From an uncultured Pelagibacteraceae bacterium (GTDB lineage: Bacteria; Pseudomonadota; Alphaproteobacteria; Pelagibacterales; AG-422-B15): a stretch of DNA of 64,000 bases. Numbering within the stretch: position 1 is the stretch's first letter; the number at the start of each line of letters is the position of its first letter. Location: NCBI GenBank assembly GCA_902547315.1, contig CACCND010000002.1:132395-196394 (forward strand), read 5' to 3'. The translations under genes were made by a program, and so were the position numbers. Positions 45,453-54,602 of this stretch are shown here, piece after piece. The notes beneath the pieces were generated by a model. That model searched no databases, was not told where the DNA came from, and saw only the letters and a list, made by a program, of their open reading frames with translations.

Positions 45453-47716
45453 TTTTTAAATGCAGACAATGCAGCAAGATTAACAATGTCTGCTACATTA
45501 GCTCCTAAAGGAGCGATTTGTATACTTTCTTTAAAACCAACTAAATATGGACCAACCAACGTTCCGCCACCAAGTTCTTGAAGCATTTTAGTTGAAATAC
45601 TTGCACTATGGATCGCGGGCATTATTAATAAATTAGCTGGACCGGACAACTTACAGAAAGGATATAATTTCATTAAGTTTTCATTTAATGCCGTATTTGC
45701 TCCCATTTCACCGTCGTATTCGAAATCAATGTTTCTTTCGTCAAGAATTTTTTTAGCCTCCCTCATGTAAACAGACCTTTCGGTAAATGGTTTTCCAAAA
45801 TTTGAGTATGATACTAATGCAGCCCTAGGTTCAATACCGAATATTTTCCTTACGACCTCGGCACTTTCTTGAGTAATGTTCGCAAGTTGAGAAGCGTTTG
45901 GCATATCGTGAACATTCGAATCAGCTACAAAAATAGTTCTTCCATTACACAGCATAACCGTCATGCCCAGTATCGTTTTATTAGGAAGAGGATCTAATAC
46001 ATATTCAATACTTTCAAGAGAGGCGGCATAACTTCTTGTTAGGCCACACACCATCGAGTCGGCTTCATTCAAAGAAACCATACATGCTGCAAAAACATTT
46101 CTCTCCCTTATTAATAGATCGAGACAATCTTTTTTTAAAAAACCTTTTCTTTGCAAACGTTCATATATATGGTTTGCGTACCTATCATGTTCAATTTTAT
46201 TTCTTGTGCTATGAATTTCCATTTGATCAAAAAAATCTAATCCCATTTCTTTCATCTTGTCTTTTATAATCTCTTCTCTCCCAATTAAGATAGGTGTACC
46301 CATTTTATTATTTAAAAATATGGCAGCAGCCCTTATCATATCTTCCTCTTCCCCTTCAGTAAAAATAACTCTTTTAGGATTTTCTTTCACTTCTTGGAAT
46401 ATTTTTTGTAACAGTCCCGCAGAGGGATTTAATCTTGCTGAAAGATCGTTTGAGTAGCGATCCATGTCAACAATTGCTTTTCGAGCTACACCAGTATTCA
46501 TAGCAGCCATAGCCACAGCTGGAGGTACTTTACTAATAAGTCTTGGATCAAAAGGTGAGGGAATTATGTAATCTGAACCATATTGAGGACGTTCACCAGG
46601 ATAAGCATTTGCAACCTCGTCAGGAACATCTTCTTTTGCCAATTCAGCTATTGCTTTTGCAGCCGCTATCTTCATTTCTAGATTAATTGTTGTGGCTCTT
46701 ACATCTAATGCTCCCCTAAAAATGTATGGAAATCCCAAAACATTGTTAACTTGGTTTGGGTAATCTGAACGGCCAGTTGCTATAATAGCGTCTTGCCTAC
46801 ATTCTTTCACTTTCTCAGGTAATATTTCAGGTTCAGGATTAGCCATAGCAAAAATAATTGGTTTGTCTGCCATGGAGTTAACCATATCTTTTGTTATAAT
46901 ATTTCCTATTGATAATCCAAAAAAAATATCTGCACCTTTTAGCGCATCACTTAATGTGCGACATTCTGTTTTAACTGCATGCGCTGACTTCCATTGATTC
47001 ATATTTTCTTTCCTGTCAGTATAAATGACACCTTTTGTGTCGCACAGTATCGCATTTTCGTTTGGCATTCCCATCGCTTTTAACAACTCAAGACATGCAA
47101 CGCCTGCCGCCCCAGCACCATTAACAACAATTTTTGCTTCAGTAATTTTTCTACCAGTTAGATCAAGCGCATTTAAGAGTGCAGCCGCAGAAATAATGGC
47201 AGTACCATGCTGATCGTCATGAAATATTGGAATATCCATTATCTCTTTTAATGTGTCTTCAATAATAAAACACTCAGGAGCCTTAATATCTTCTAAATTA
47301 ATTCCTCCAAATGATGGACCTAAATGTTTTATTGAATTTATAAATTCTTCAGCATCTTCTGTATCGACTTCTAAATCTATTGAGTCAATGTCGGAAAACC
47401 TTTTAAATAAAACAGATTTCCCCTCCATTACTGGCTTAGATGCATGAGCACCAAGATTTCCTAAGCCAAGAATAGCTGTACCATTTGATACAACAGCCAC
47501 TAGATTGCCCTTGCTAGTATAGTCATAAACCGAAGATGTATCTTCTGCTATTGCATTAACTGGTGCCGCAACACCAGGTGAATATGCAAGCGATAAATCT
47601 CTCTGTGTTTCGAGAGGCTTAGTAGCTTTTATTTCAATTTTTCCAGGTTTTCCCTGAGCATGAAAAACTAAAGCTTCCTTTTCACTAAAATGCTCTTCTC
47701 TATCTTTTTTTGCCAT
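45449..47716 (-). CDS. maeB: NADP-dependent malic enzyme with phosphotransacetylase-like domain
   Basis: Converts malate to pyruvate with NADPH production. It has 755 residues, the long two-domain type. The catalytic malic-enzyme half is about 1-430, with LAYSPGVAAPVNAI, FHDDQHGTAIISAAALLNAL and the dinucleotide loop VVNGAGAAGVACLELLK. The C-terminal half, from about 440, resembles phosphate acetyltransferase (RVIFTEGEEEDMIRAAAIFL, GPANLLIMPAIHSASI) and is usually regulatory. An FNR-like palindrome lies upstream in the gap shared with murJ. Confidence 0.96.
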   Translation of the reverse strand: MAKKDREEHFSEKEALVFHAQGKPGKIEIKATKPLETQRDLSLAYSPGVAAPVNAIAEDTSSVYDYTSKGNLVAVVSNGTAILGLGNLGAHASKPVMEGKSVLFKRFSDIDSIDLEVDTEDAEEFINSIKHLGPSFGGINLEDIKAPECFIIEDTLKEIMDIPIFHDDQHGTAIISAAALLNALDLTGRKITEAKIVVNGAGAAGVACLELLKAMGMPNENAILCDTKGVIYTDRKENMNQWKSAHAVKTECRTLSDALKGADIFFGLSIGNIITKDMVNSMADKPIIFAMANPEPEILPEKVKECRQDAIIATGRSDYPNQVNNVLGFPYIFRGALDVRATTINLEMKIAAAKAIAELAKEDVPDEVANAYPGERPQYGSDYIIPSPFDPRLISKVPPAVAMAAMNTGVARKAIVDMDRYSNDLSARLNPSAGLLQKIFQEVKENPKRVIFTEGEEEDMIRAAAIFLNNKMGTPILIGREEIIKDKMKEMGLDFFDQMEIHSTRNKIEHDRYANHIYERLQRKGFLKKDCLDLLIRERNVFAACMVSLNEADSMVCGLTRSYAASLESIEYVLDPLPNKTILGMTVMLCNGRTIFVADSNVHDMPNASQLANITQESAEVVRKIFGIEPRAALVSYSNFGKPFTERSVYMREAKKILDERNIDFEYDGEMGANTALNENLMKLYPFCKLSGPANLLIMPAIHSASISTKMLQELGGGTLVGPYLVGFKESIQIAPLGANVADIVNLAALSAFKN

Positions 47717-47802
47717 ATGAGTCTTTTTTGAGACCTTATATAGGTTTTTACCTGCTATTCAAATTCAAAAGATATATATTGGTATATGTTCTTATTTTTG
47801 AC

Positions 47803-47816
47803 GTGATTTAGATCAA
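47803..47816. promoter_or_regulatory. FNR-like palindrome between maeB and murJ
   Basis: GTGAT-TTAG-ATCAA differs by one base from the FNR/Anr consensus TTGAT-N4-ATCAA. It lies in the 123-nt divergent gap, 86 nt before maeB and 23 nt before murJ. No Fnr-type regulator is seen in the window, and chance occurrence in AT-rich DNA is quite possible. Confidence 0.25.
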
Positions 47817-47839
47817 AATGTTAAAAAAAATATATAAAA

Positions 47840-49369
47840 ATGAATATTATAAAGTCTTCTATAGTTTACTCTTCATTTACCTCTCTTAGTAGGATATTTG
47901 GTTATATAAGAGATATTCTAATCGCAACATTTCTAGGCACAGGAGTTGTAGCTGATATATTTTTTGTTGCATTTCGACTTCCAAATACTTTTAGACGAAT
48001 TTTTTCAGAGGGCGCTTTGAGCCAAGCGTTTGTTCCAATCTATACTAAGCTTTTAAACAATAGATCAGACGAGTCATCGAAAATATTTGCCGGCAATACT
48101 TTAGTAATTTTTTTTCTTTTAACATTTTTAATAGTAATAATAATTGAAATATTTATGCCAAATTTTCTTAGACTTATAGCACCTGGCTTCATTGAGGATC
48201 AATTAAAATTTAATGAACTAATACATGTCTCTAGAATAATTTTTCCGTTCCTAATACTAATCTGTATTTCTTCTTTATACTCAGCAATTTTAAATGCGAA
48301 TAATAATTTTGCAATTTCAGCTGCGTTACCAATTCTACTTAATAGTGCTTTGATAATATCAATGATAATCGCTTACTACATTTCGCAGAATTTTTTACAT
48401 TATTTATCTTGGGCGGTTATTGTAGGTGGTATCTTGCAAGTTGTTGTGTTAATAGTAACTGTCTATAATAATGAAATTAAAATCCACTATTTTTCAAAGA
48501 TTATATATGAAAATTTAAGAGACTTTGGAAAGTTATTTTCAGTTAGTTTTTTTTCGTCTGGCTTGCTTCAAATTAATATTTTTATTGGAACAATAATTGC
48601 ATCATATGAATCTGGCGCGATTTCGTATCTATACTATGCTGATAGAATCTATCAGCTACCTCTAGCGCTTATTGGGATTGCGATGGGCATAGTTTTATTA
48701 CCAGCTATATCATTTAAGATTAGCAAAAATCTCACTAGTGAAATTAATCAAACAATTGAGAACACTGTCAAATTTGCCTTATTATTATCTATACCTTCTG
48801 CAGTAGGTCTCTATGTTTTACCTGATATGATTGTTAATGTACTTTTTGAAAGAGGGCAATTTGATACCGGATCAACAATAAATACTGCTCTTGCGCTAAA
48901 GTATTATAGTTTAGGTCTTGTTGCTTTTATTTTATTGAAAATATATACACCAATATTTTTTGCGTATGAAAATGCACGACCTGCACTTTATGTAACATTC
49001 ATTAACTTAATTATGAATACAGGAATAAGTGTTGCTTTGTTTATTAATCTTGGATTTGTGGGAGTTGTAATTGGAACTAGTATATCTGCTTGGTTTTCGG
49101 TAATAATAATGCAATTTTATTTAAATAATCTTAATTATTACAAGTTAAAATCTTCGCTAATACTTCCTATGTTTATTATTTTTATTTCTTCGTTAATCTT
49201 ATTTTTTTACCTACAGTTTTTAAAAGCATACATAGATGAATTATACATAGATAATAAAATTATATTTCTTTTATTTTCAGTAGTTTCCTCAATACTACTT
49301 TATTTCTTCATAATTTCATTTTACAAGCCTTTTTCATATAGGGAATTAAAAAAGATAGTGGGTAAATGA
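47840..49369 (+). CDS. murJ: lipid II flippase MurJ
   Basis: Polytopic inner-membrane flippase of the MVF/MOP superfamily that moves lipid II for peptidoglycan synthesis. It has 509 residues and about 13-14 hydrophobic segments. The N-terminal SLSRIFGYIRDILIATFLGTGVVADIFFVAFRLPNTFRRIFSEGALSQAFVPIY is highly characteristic. VLFERGQFD and YYSLGLVAF are later motifs. It starts the long rightward murJ-to-nusA array, and its stop overlaps the trpS start by 4 nt. Confidence 0.97.
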   Translation: MNIIKSSIVYSSFTSLSRIFGYIRDILIATFLGTGVVADIFFVAFRLPNTFRRIFSEGALSQAFVPIYTKLLNNRSDESSKIFAGNTLVIFFLLTFLIVIIIEIFMPNFLRLIAPGFIEDQLKFNELIHVSRIIFPFLILICISSLYSAILNANNNFAISAALPILLNSALIISMIIAYYISQNFLHYLSWAVIVGGILQVVVLIVTVYNNEIKIHYFSKIIYENLRDFGKLFSVSFFSSGLLQINIFIGTIIASYESGAISYLYYADRIYQLPLALIGIAMGIVLLPAISFKISKNLTSEINQTIENTVKFALLLSIPSAVGLYVLPDMIVNVLFERGQFDTGSTINTALALKYYSLGLVAFILLKIYTPIFFAYENARPALYVTFINLIMNTGISVALFINLGFVGVVIGTSISAWFSVIIMQFYLNNLNYYKLKSSLILPMFIIFISSLILFFYLQFLKAYIDELYIDNKIIFLLFSVVSSILLYFFIISFYKPFSYRELKKIVGK

Positions 49370-50385
49370 ACAAAGTAAATCAAACTGTTTTGTCAGGTGT
49401 ACAGCCCTCAGGAAATCTGCACGTTGGTAATTACTTAGGAGCAATAAAAAATTTTGTAACAATGCAAAAAAACTATGATTGCTATTTTTGTGTTGTTGAT
49501 CTTCATGCAATTACAATTAAACAAAACCCTATAGAACTTTATAACAATACACTAGAGGTTGTCGCTACTTACATTGCATCTGGCATAGATCCTACAAAGA
49601 ATGTAATATTTAACCAAAGCAGCGTATCAATGCATGCAGAATTAGCATGGATTTTAAATTGTGTTACCAGAATGGGATGGTTAAAGCGAATGACGCAATT
49701 TAAAGATAAAGCAGGGGCCGATAAAGAAAATGCAAGTTCAGGCCTATTTACTTACCCTACACTTATGGCTGCAGACATCCTGCTTTATAAGGCAACACAC
49801 GTACCAGTTGGTAATGATCAGAAACAACATTTAGAACTAACAAGAGATATAGCCCAAAAATTTAATAGAGACTATAATTGTGGGAATTTCTTTCCAATTC
49901 CTGAGCCAATTATTGAAGATAATACATCTCGTATAATGTCGCTAAAAGATGGACAACAAAAGATGAGTAAGTCTGATCCATCTGAAAATTCACGTATTAG
50001 TTTGACTGACGATACCGATTCAATAGTGAAGAAAATAAAAAAAGCAAAAACTGCCGATATTGTCATGCCTGATAATTTAAAAAAGGTAATAGAGCTTAAA
50101 GAAGTAAATAATTTATTAAATTTATATTCAGGGTTCTCAGATATAGATAAAGTTAAATTAATAGAACAATATAGTGGACAAAAATTTTCAAGTTTTAAAT
50201 TGGATTTATCAGAATTATTAGTGTCTAAGATTGAGCCAATCTCAAATGAAATTAAAAATTTAATGAATGATAAAAATTACTTACTAAACGTTATGAAAGA
50301 TGGAAAAAATAAAGCGACTGAAGTAGCTAAGAAAACCATAAACGAAACGTACGACATTATTGGACTGGTTAGATATGAGGCATAG
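49366..50385 (+). CDS. trpS: tryptophan--tRNA ligase
   Basis: Class I synthetase charging tRNA-Trp. It has 339 residues. The HIGH-type motif is in GVQPSGNLHVGNYLGAI near residue 20. VVDLHAIT, the Trp-site stretch YPTLMAADILLYKATHVPVGNDQKQHLELTRDIA and the KMSKS motif QQKMSKSDPSE near 200 follow. It overlaps murJ by 4 nt and uspA by 11 nt. Confidence 0.98.
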   Translation: MNKVNQTVLSGVQPSGNLHVGNYLGAIKNFVTMQKNYDCYFCVVDLHAITIKQNPIELYNNTLEVVATYIASGIDPTKNVIFNQSSVSMHAELAWILNCVTRMGWLKRMTQFKDKAGADKENASSGLFTYPTLMAADILLYKATHVPVGNDQKQHLELTRDIAQKFNRDYNCGNFFPIPEPIIEDNTSRIMSLKDGQQKMSKSDPSENSRISLTDDTDSIVKKIKKAKTADIVMPDNLKKVIELKEVNNLLNLYSGFSDIDKVKLIEQYSGQKFSSFKLDLSELLVSKIEPISNEIKNLMNDKNYLLNVMKDGKNKATEVAKKTINETYDIIGLVRYEA

Positions 50386-50851
50386 ATCAAAATTCTTAGT
50401 TATAGTTGACGACTCTGATGAATTAGGTGTTGCGGTTAGATTTGCCGCCATGAGAGCAAAAAATACAAACGGAGGCGTAATATTGTTAAATATAATTGAA
50501 CAATTTGACCCCCAGCAGTGGCAATCTATAGAAGAAATTATTCTTCAAGAAGCTAGAGACAAGGCTCAAGAAAAATTACAAAAATGGTCTAAAGTTATTA
50601 ATGATTTAACAGGAATCGTACCTGAATTAATTGTCAAAGAGGGGGTTGCGAGTGATCAGATAGTTGAAATTTTAAAATTAGACCAAGCAATAAGATTCTT
50701 AGTTTTAGCGGCTGCAGATTCTGACCAACCTGGGCCTCTTGTATCATTTTTAGCAGGTCAAAAATCAGGAAAGTTACCTGTTCCTCTTGTAATTATTCCA
50801 CAGGGTCTTTCAGACCAGATTATTGATGATTTGGCATCAAAGGCAGATTAA
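50375..50851 (+). CDS. universal stress protein (UspA family)
   Basis: Single-domain Usp fold protein of 158 residues. I choose ATG 50375 (MRHRSKFLVIVDDSDEL), overlapping trpS by 11 nt; a TTG at 50360 is in frame but adds only five residues. FLVIVDDSDELGVAVRFAAMRA is the N-terminal strand-helix unit, and the C-terminal part has AADSDQPGPLVSFLAG. The ATP loop GxxGxxxxxxxG is not well kept, so ATP binding is uncertain. The trpS-uspA-nfu order is common in alphaproteobacteria. Confidence 0.9.
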   Translation: MRHRSKFLVIVDDSDELGVAVRFAAMRAKNTNGGVILLNIIEQFDPQQWQSIEEIILQEARDKAQEKLQKWSKVINDLTGIVPELIVKEGVASDQIVEILKLDQAIRFLVLAAADSDQPGPLVSFLAGQKSGKLPVPLVIIPQGLSDQIIDDLASKAD

Positions 50852-50937
50852 AAAACTAATTAAATTTCAGCTACTTATAAAAATAATAAACGAAATCTTT
50901 AAATTTAAATGAATCTATCTATATAAATGTTCGTAAG

Positions 50938-51501
50938 ATGTTTATACAAACCGAGTCAACTCCTAATCCTAATTCACTAAAGTTTATTTTAGAGAAGTAC
51001 AGTTTTTGCGATACGCCAGTTGAATTCAATAAAACTGATAAAAATATCAATTCAGATCTTGCAGAAAGATTGTTTGAGATTAACGGTGTTGAGAATATAC
51101 TCTTTAATCAAAATTTTGTTTCTATAAATAAGAAAAATTACTCCTGGGATCAGCTTAAGGCATCGATATTACAAGTTATATCAAAACATGTTGAGTCAGG
51201 TTTACCTGCAATTAAAATAGAAAATAATTGTTCAGATGACTTAAACGAGATTGAGTTTGATATTGAAGACAAAGAAATAGTAGAAAATATAGCCAAGATA
51301 ATAAACAGTAAGATACGGAGAGCTGTTATGCAAGATGGCGGAGACGTTAAATTTAATAAGTATGAATCTGGTATTGTTTATCTGTCACTTAAAGGAAGTT
51401 GTGCAGGATGTCCAAGTGCCACAATGACTCTTAAAAACGGAATAGAAAATCTACTTAAAAGTCATATTGCTGAAATTCAAAAAGTTGAACAAGTAATCTA
51501 G
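50938..51501 (+). CDS. NfuA-type iron-sulfur cluster carrier
   Basis: Iron-sulfur cluster scaffold/carrier of 187 residues. The N-terminal Nfu_N domain starts MFIQTESTPNPNSLKFI. The C-terminal NifU-like domain (about 110-187) contains RAVMQDGGDVKFNKYESGIVYLSLKGSCAGCPSA, with the CxxC that holds the cluster. It probably matures [4Fe-4S] enzymes such as MiaB and Nth encoded nearby, which is inference. Confidence 0.95.
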   Translation: MFIQTESTPNPNSLKFILEKYSFCDTPVEFNKTDKNINSDLAERLFEINGVENILFNQNFVSINKKNYSWDQLKASILQVISKHVESGLPAIKIENNCSDDLNEIEFDIEDKEIVENIAKIINSKIRRAVMQDGGDVKFNKYESGIVYLSLKGSCAGCPSATMTLKNGIENLLKSHIAEIQKVEQVI

Positions 51502-51509
51502 TTTTTTAA

Positions 51510-52478
51510 ATGATAAAACTATTTAACGGAAATAAAGGTATCAAAGATTTAATTAAAATATATTATCTAATTGTTCTATTAATTACCCTTACTGTGCTGG
51601 CATCACTAATTTTTTCTAACAATATATACGGCAAAAAATCACATCTAGTTCAGAATAACAAACAAAAGCATTTGTTCATCAACGAGCAAGATCTATCTAA
51701 CTATTATTATTCAGCTAAAATTCTAGATAGTAAATTTAATACAAAAGAATTTGAAATTGAGGACATTAAAAAGACAAATAAAATACCCAATATCACTGTC
51801 ACAAAGCTTCCGAAGGAATTTAGAGATATTAAGTCTATTAAGCATAGAAAAGAATTATTTATTAAAATAACATTGCCGATCATTATTATGGAAAATAATA
51901 GGTTGATTTCTACTAATAGAGAAATCCAAAATTTAAAAAATAACTTTGGAAAAATATCTCGTGTAAATGCGATGTGGCTCGATGATCTTATGAATGATTA
52001 TAGTTCAAATACTATTGACGAACTTTTACAAAAAGTTGATGCAATACCCGTATCTCTTGCACTTGCACAAGCAGTTATTGAAAGTGGATGGGGCACGTCA
52101 AGATTTGCTTACGAAGGAAATGCTTTATTTGGTCAATATATATGGAGTAGTGGGAAAGATGGTATAATTCCAAACGATAGAGATTCAAACGCAAAATTTC
52201 GAATAAAGTCTTTCGATAATCTATCAGACTCAGTTGCTTCATATATGAAGAATTTAAATACTAATTTTCATTATTCCGAGTTCAGATTAACTAGATACGT
52301 TATGAGAGCCAATGACTTAACTTTGAACGGATTAACTCTTGCAGATTATCTTTATAATTATTCTATTGAAGAAGATTATACGCTTAAAATAAAAAATATT
52401 ATTTTATCGAATGATTTCGAAGATTTTGAAAAACTTGAGATGATGCCGAGTTCTAACGCTACTACTGATATCATCTAA
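51510..52478 (+). CDS. membrane-anchored glucosaminidase (Bax-like)
   Basis: Predicted peptidoglycan N-acetylglucosaminidase of 322 residues. A single hydrophobic segment at about 16-37 is likely a signal anchor. A poorly conserved region follows. The glucosaminidase domain at about 160-300 contains VSLALAQAVIESGWGTSRFAYEGNALFGQYIWS, with the catalytic Glu, and SFDNLSDSVASYMKNLNTNFHYSEFR. It resembles the Bax family. It converges with the polysaccharide deacetylase gene, overlapping it by 8 nt. Confidence 0.87.
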   Translation: MIKLFNGNKGIKDLIKIYYLIVLLITLTVLASLIFSNNIYGKKSHLVQNNKQKHLFINEQDLSNYYYSAKILDSKFNTKEFEIEDIKKTNKIPNITVTKLPKEFRDIKSIKHRKELFIKITLPIIIMENNRLISTNREIQNLKNNFGKISRVNAMWLDDLMNDYSSNTIDELLQKVDAIPVSLALAQAVIESGWGTSRFAYEGNALFGQYIWSSGKDGIIPNDRDSNAKFRIKSFDNLSDSVASYMKNLNTNFHYSEFRLTRYVMRANDLTLNGLTLADYLYNYSIEEDYTLKIKNIILSNDFEDFEKLEMMPSSNATTDII

Positions 52479-53514
52479 CCAAAAACTGATATCCAAACCA
52501 ATGCCAATTACCTAAAATTTTAGAGGTGCAATTTAATCTTCCTCTGCCACTATGATATTCCTCAATTAGATTTATTTGTATTCTATTTTTACTTACATTA
52601 TTGACTTTTTGCGATTTCCAAATCCCTCCTGTATTTGAAAAACATTGGACTTGATTTCCATGCAAGTCATTCAATATAGTAAATTCAATAATTGGTTTCT
52701 TAACATCATTTAAAAACATATCAGTGGGAATAAAGTCTTTTATAATCAGGGGATAGGAGTTGATCGAGAATTCAAAGCGCTCTATTTCGCCAAATCTCTC
52801 ATTAAGCGAAAACCTTGGTAAATAAAAATGATTATCATGGCTTGAAATTACTCCTGAATGTTGACCAAATGCACTATCAATTTTGTATTCTTTAATGATT
52901 TCAATTACCTCTTTACTAGCTTCTCCGTATGGGTAAGCAAATAATTCTGGAATATAGCCTATATTTTTTACGAAACTCTTGTGTGATCTTAATATGTCAT
53001 TTTTAATGTCAGCTTTATCACTAAGTGGCATTTGATTATGTGACGCAGTATGCTGTCCTACTGTTCCACCTTCCTTTATAAACTGATTTATTTCTGACCA
53101 ACTCATGTATCCTTTTGTGTTATTATCAATTATATCTGTTGAAACAAAAAGTGTGATAGGTATTTTATTTTTTTTAAAAATTGGCCATGCAAAATCAAAA
53201 AAAGAACTATATGCATCGTCGACTGAAAACGAGATTGACTTATTCGTAAATTTTTCACCGTTTTTAAGTTTCTGAACTACTTCTTTAAGACTAACGATAT
53301 TAATATCTTGATTAATAACGTAATTTATATGCGAGATAAACTGTTCTTTAGTAACATTCGTTGATGGATATTTACTTTCTCCAAACCTATGATACATGAA
53401 TACTGATACTCCTGGTTCTGAAAAAGCGAGAGCAAAATTAAATGATGTTAAAAAAAATAAACAAAGATAGGTACTTATAATATATTTCAAAAAAAATTTA
53501 AAATATTTATTCAT
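52471..53514 (-). CDS. polysaccharide deacetylase (NodB homology domain)
   Basis: Predicted exported or membrane-anchored carbohydrate esterase family 4 enzyme of 347 residues. A signal or anchor spans about 10-31. VSVFMYHRFGESKYPSTNVTKEQF precedes the NodB domain. Motif 1 reads FSVDDAYSS (Asp99, Asp100), where TFDDG is usual, and the metal-binding HTASH follows. A C-terminal beta-rich part begins about 245. The substrate may be peptidoglycan or a surface glycan; the adjacent glucosaminidase favours cell-wall remodelling, which is inference. Confidence 0.87.
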   Translation of the reverse strand: MNKYFKFFLKYIISTYLCLFFLTSFNFALAFSEPGVSVFMYHRFGESKYPSTNVTKEQFISHINYVINQDINIVSLKEVVQKLKNGEKFTNKSISFSVDDAYSSFFDFAWPIFKKNKIPITLFVSTDIIDNNTKGYMSWSEINQFIKEGGTVGQHTASHNQMPLSDKADIKNDILRSHKSFVKNIGYIPELFAYPYGEASKEVIEIIKEYKIDSAFGQHSGVISSHDNHFYLPRFSLNERFGEIERFEFSINSYPLIIKDFIPTDMFLNDVKKPIIEFTILNDLHGNQVQCFSNTGGIWKSQKVNNVSKNRIQINLIEEYHSGRGRLNCTSKILGNWHWFGYQFLVR

Positions 53515-53555
53515 CTCACAATATTTTTAATCTATATGTTAAAATAATCAATTAT

Positions 53556-54182
53556 ATGTTTTTATTTTTAGACTTCACCTTGAAAATGACAATTGCCATA
53601 AAAGCCAAAAATAGACTGATACACAGTAAATTAAAAACGAGTAAGCAGATTTCTGAAGTGATGATAACAGAGATTGATAGTCAGATGAAATTAAACAAGC
53701 TTAAAATGAAAAACCTAAAAGCTATATATGTAATTACTGGACCAGGAAGTTTTACAGGGGTTAGATCATCTATAACCTATGCAAAGATTACGAGTCTCGT
53801 TTTAAAAATTCCGGTATTAGGAATTTCAAAATTCAAGCTTCTTAACAAACTCTGCGTAAAAGCGAAAAAATATACAAGAAAGACGATTTTGATACATCAT
53901 AAAGAAGATCTTTTTTATATGCAAAAGTTTACACGAGATAATCCAAAAACTGATCCCAAGTTGATTAAGATTGAAGAAGACTTTTTTAAAAATATTATAA
54001 ATAATTCCTGTATTATTTATAATAAAAGAGAGATATTTAGAAGCATGTATAAATCTATAGATATGAAGCAGAAAAGCAAATTGTATTATGTCGATGACAG
54101 CTTGCTAGACCTGTCTTCATTCTCAAACAAAACATCATTATTCGAAAATAATCCAAAACCACTTTATATTAACAATTATTAA
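53556..54182 (+). CDS. tsaB: tRNA threonylcarbamoyladenosine synthesis protein TsaB
   Basis: Partner of TsaD in t6A37 formation. It has 208 residues with an ASKHA-like fold. LFLDFTLKMTIAIKAKNRLI is the N-terminal strand pair, and VITGPGSFTGVRSSITYAKITSLVLKIPVLGISKF carries the signature GPGSFTGVR. The C-terminal half is divergent and short. In alphaproteobacteria rimI commonly follows tsaB, but here fur follows after one nucleotide. Confidence 0.92.
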   Translation: MFLFLDFTLKMTIAIKAKNRLIHSKLKTSKQISEVMITEIDSQMKLNKLKMKNLKAIYVITGPGSFTGVRSSITYAKITSLVLKIPVLGISKFKLLNKLCVKAKKYTRKTILIHHKEDLFYMQKFTRDNPKTDPKLIKIEEDFFKNIINNSCIIYNKREIFRSMYKSIDMKQKSKLYYVDDSLLDLSSFSNKTSLFENNPKPLYINNY

Positions 54183-54183
54183 A

Positions 54184-54597
54184 ATGATAAATGTAAAAAA
54201 AATGTGTTTAGATAAAGGGTTAAGGATGACCGAGCAAAGAAATGTAATTGCTGATGTTATTACCGCAATGAGTGTCGATGGGCACCCTGATGTAAATGAA
54301 ATTTTCTTAAATGCAAATGAGAAGGATAAAAATATTAGTATTGCTACTGTTTATAGAACAGTTAAGTTATTTGAAGAGTATGGTGTCATAGAAAAGCATG
54401 ACTTCAAAGATGGCAGATCGCGATATGAGGTGACTGAAGAGCATCATCATGACCATTTAATTGATATTGAAACTGGAGAAATACATGAATTTACTAACGA
54501 AGAAATTGAGGTAATACAAAAAACAGTCGCAAAAGAATTAGGGTTCAAATTAGTAGATCACAGATTAGAACTTTATGGTGTAAAAATAAAAAAATAA
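54184..54597 (+). CDS. fur: Fur-family metal-responsive repressor (Fur/Mur)
   Basis: Dimeric metalloregulator of 137 residues. The winged-helix DNA-binding domain (about 1-82) includes RMTEQRNVIADVI and ISIATVYRTVKLFEEYGVI. The metal-binding segment HHHDHLIDIETGEIHEF starts at His87. The structural CxxC zinc motifs of enteric Fur are absent, as in many alphaproteobacterial Fur/Mur proteins, so Mn or Fe could be the co-repressor. It is not Irr-like, since it has no haem-regulatory cysteine near the N-terminus in the usual context. Confidence 0.9.
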   Translation: MINVKKMCLDKGLRMTEQRNVIADVITAMSVDGHPDVNEIFLNANEKDKNISIATVYRTVKLFEEYGVIEKHDFKDGRSRYEVTEEHHHDHLIDIETGEIHEFTNEEIEVIQKTVAKELGFKLVDHRLELYGVKIKK

Positions 54598-54602
54598 ATC
54601 TA

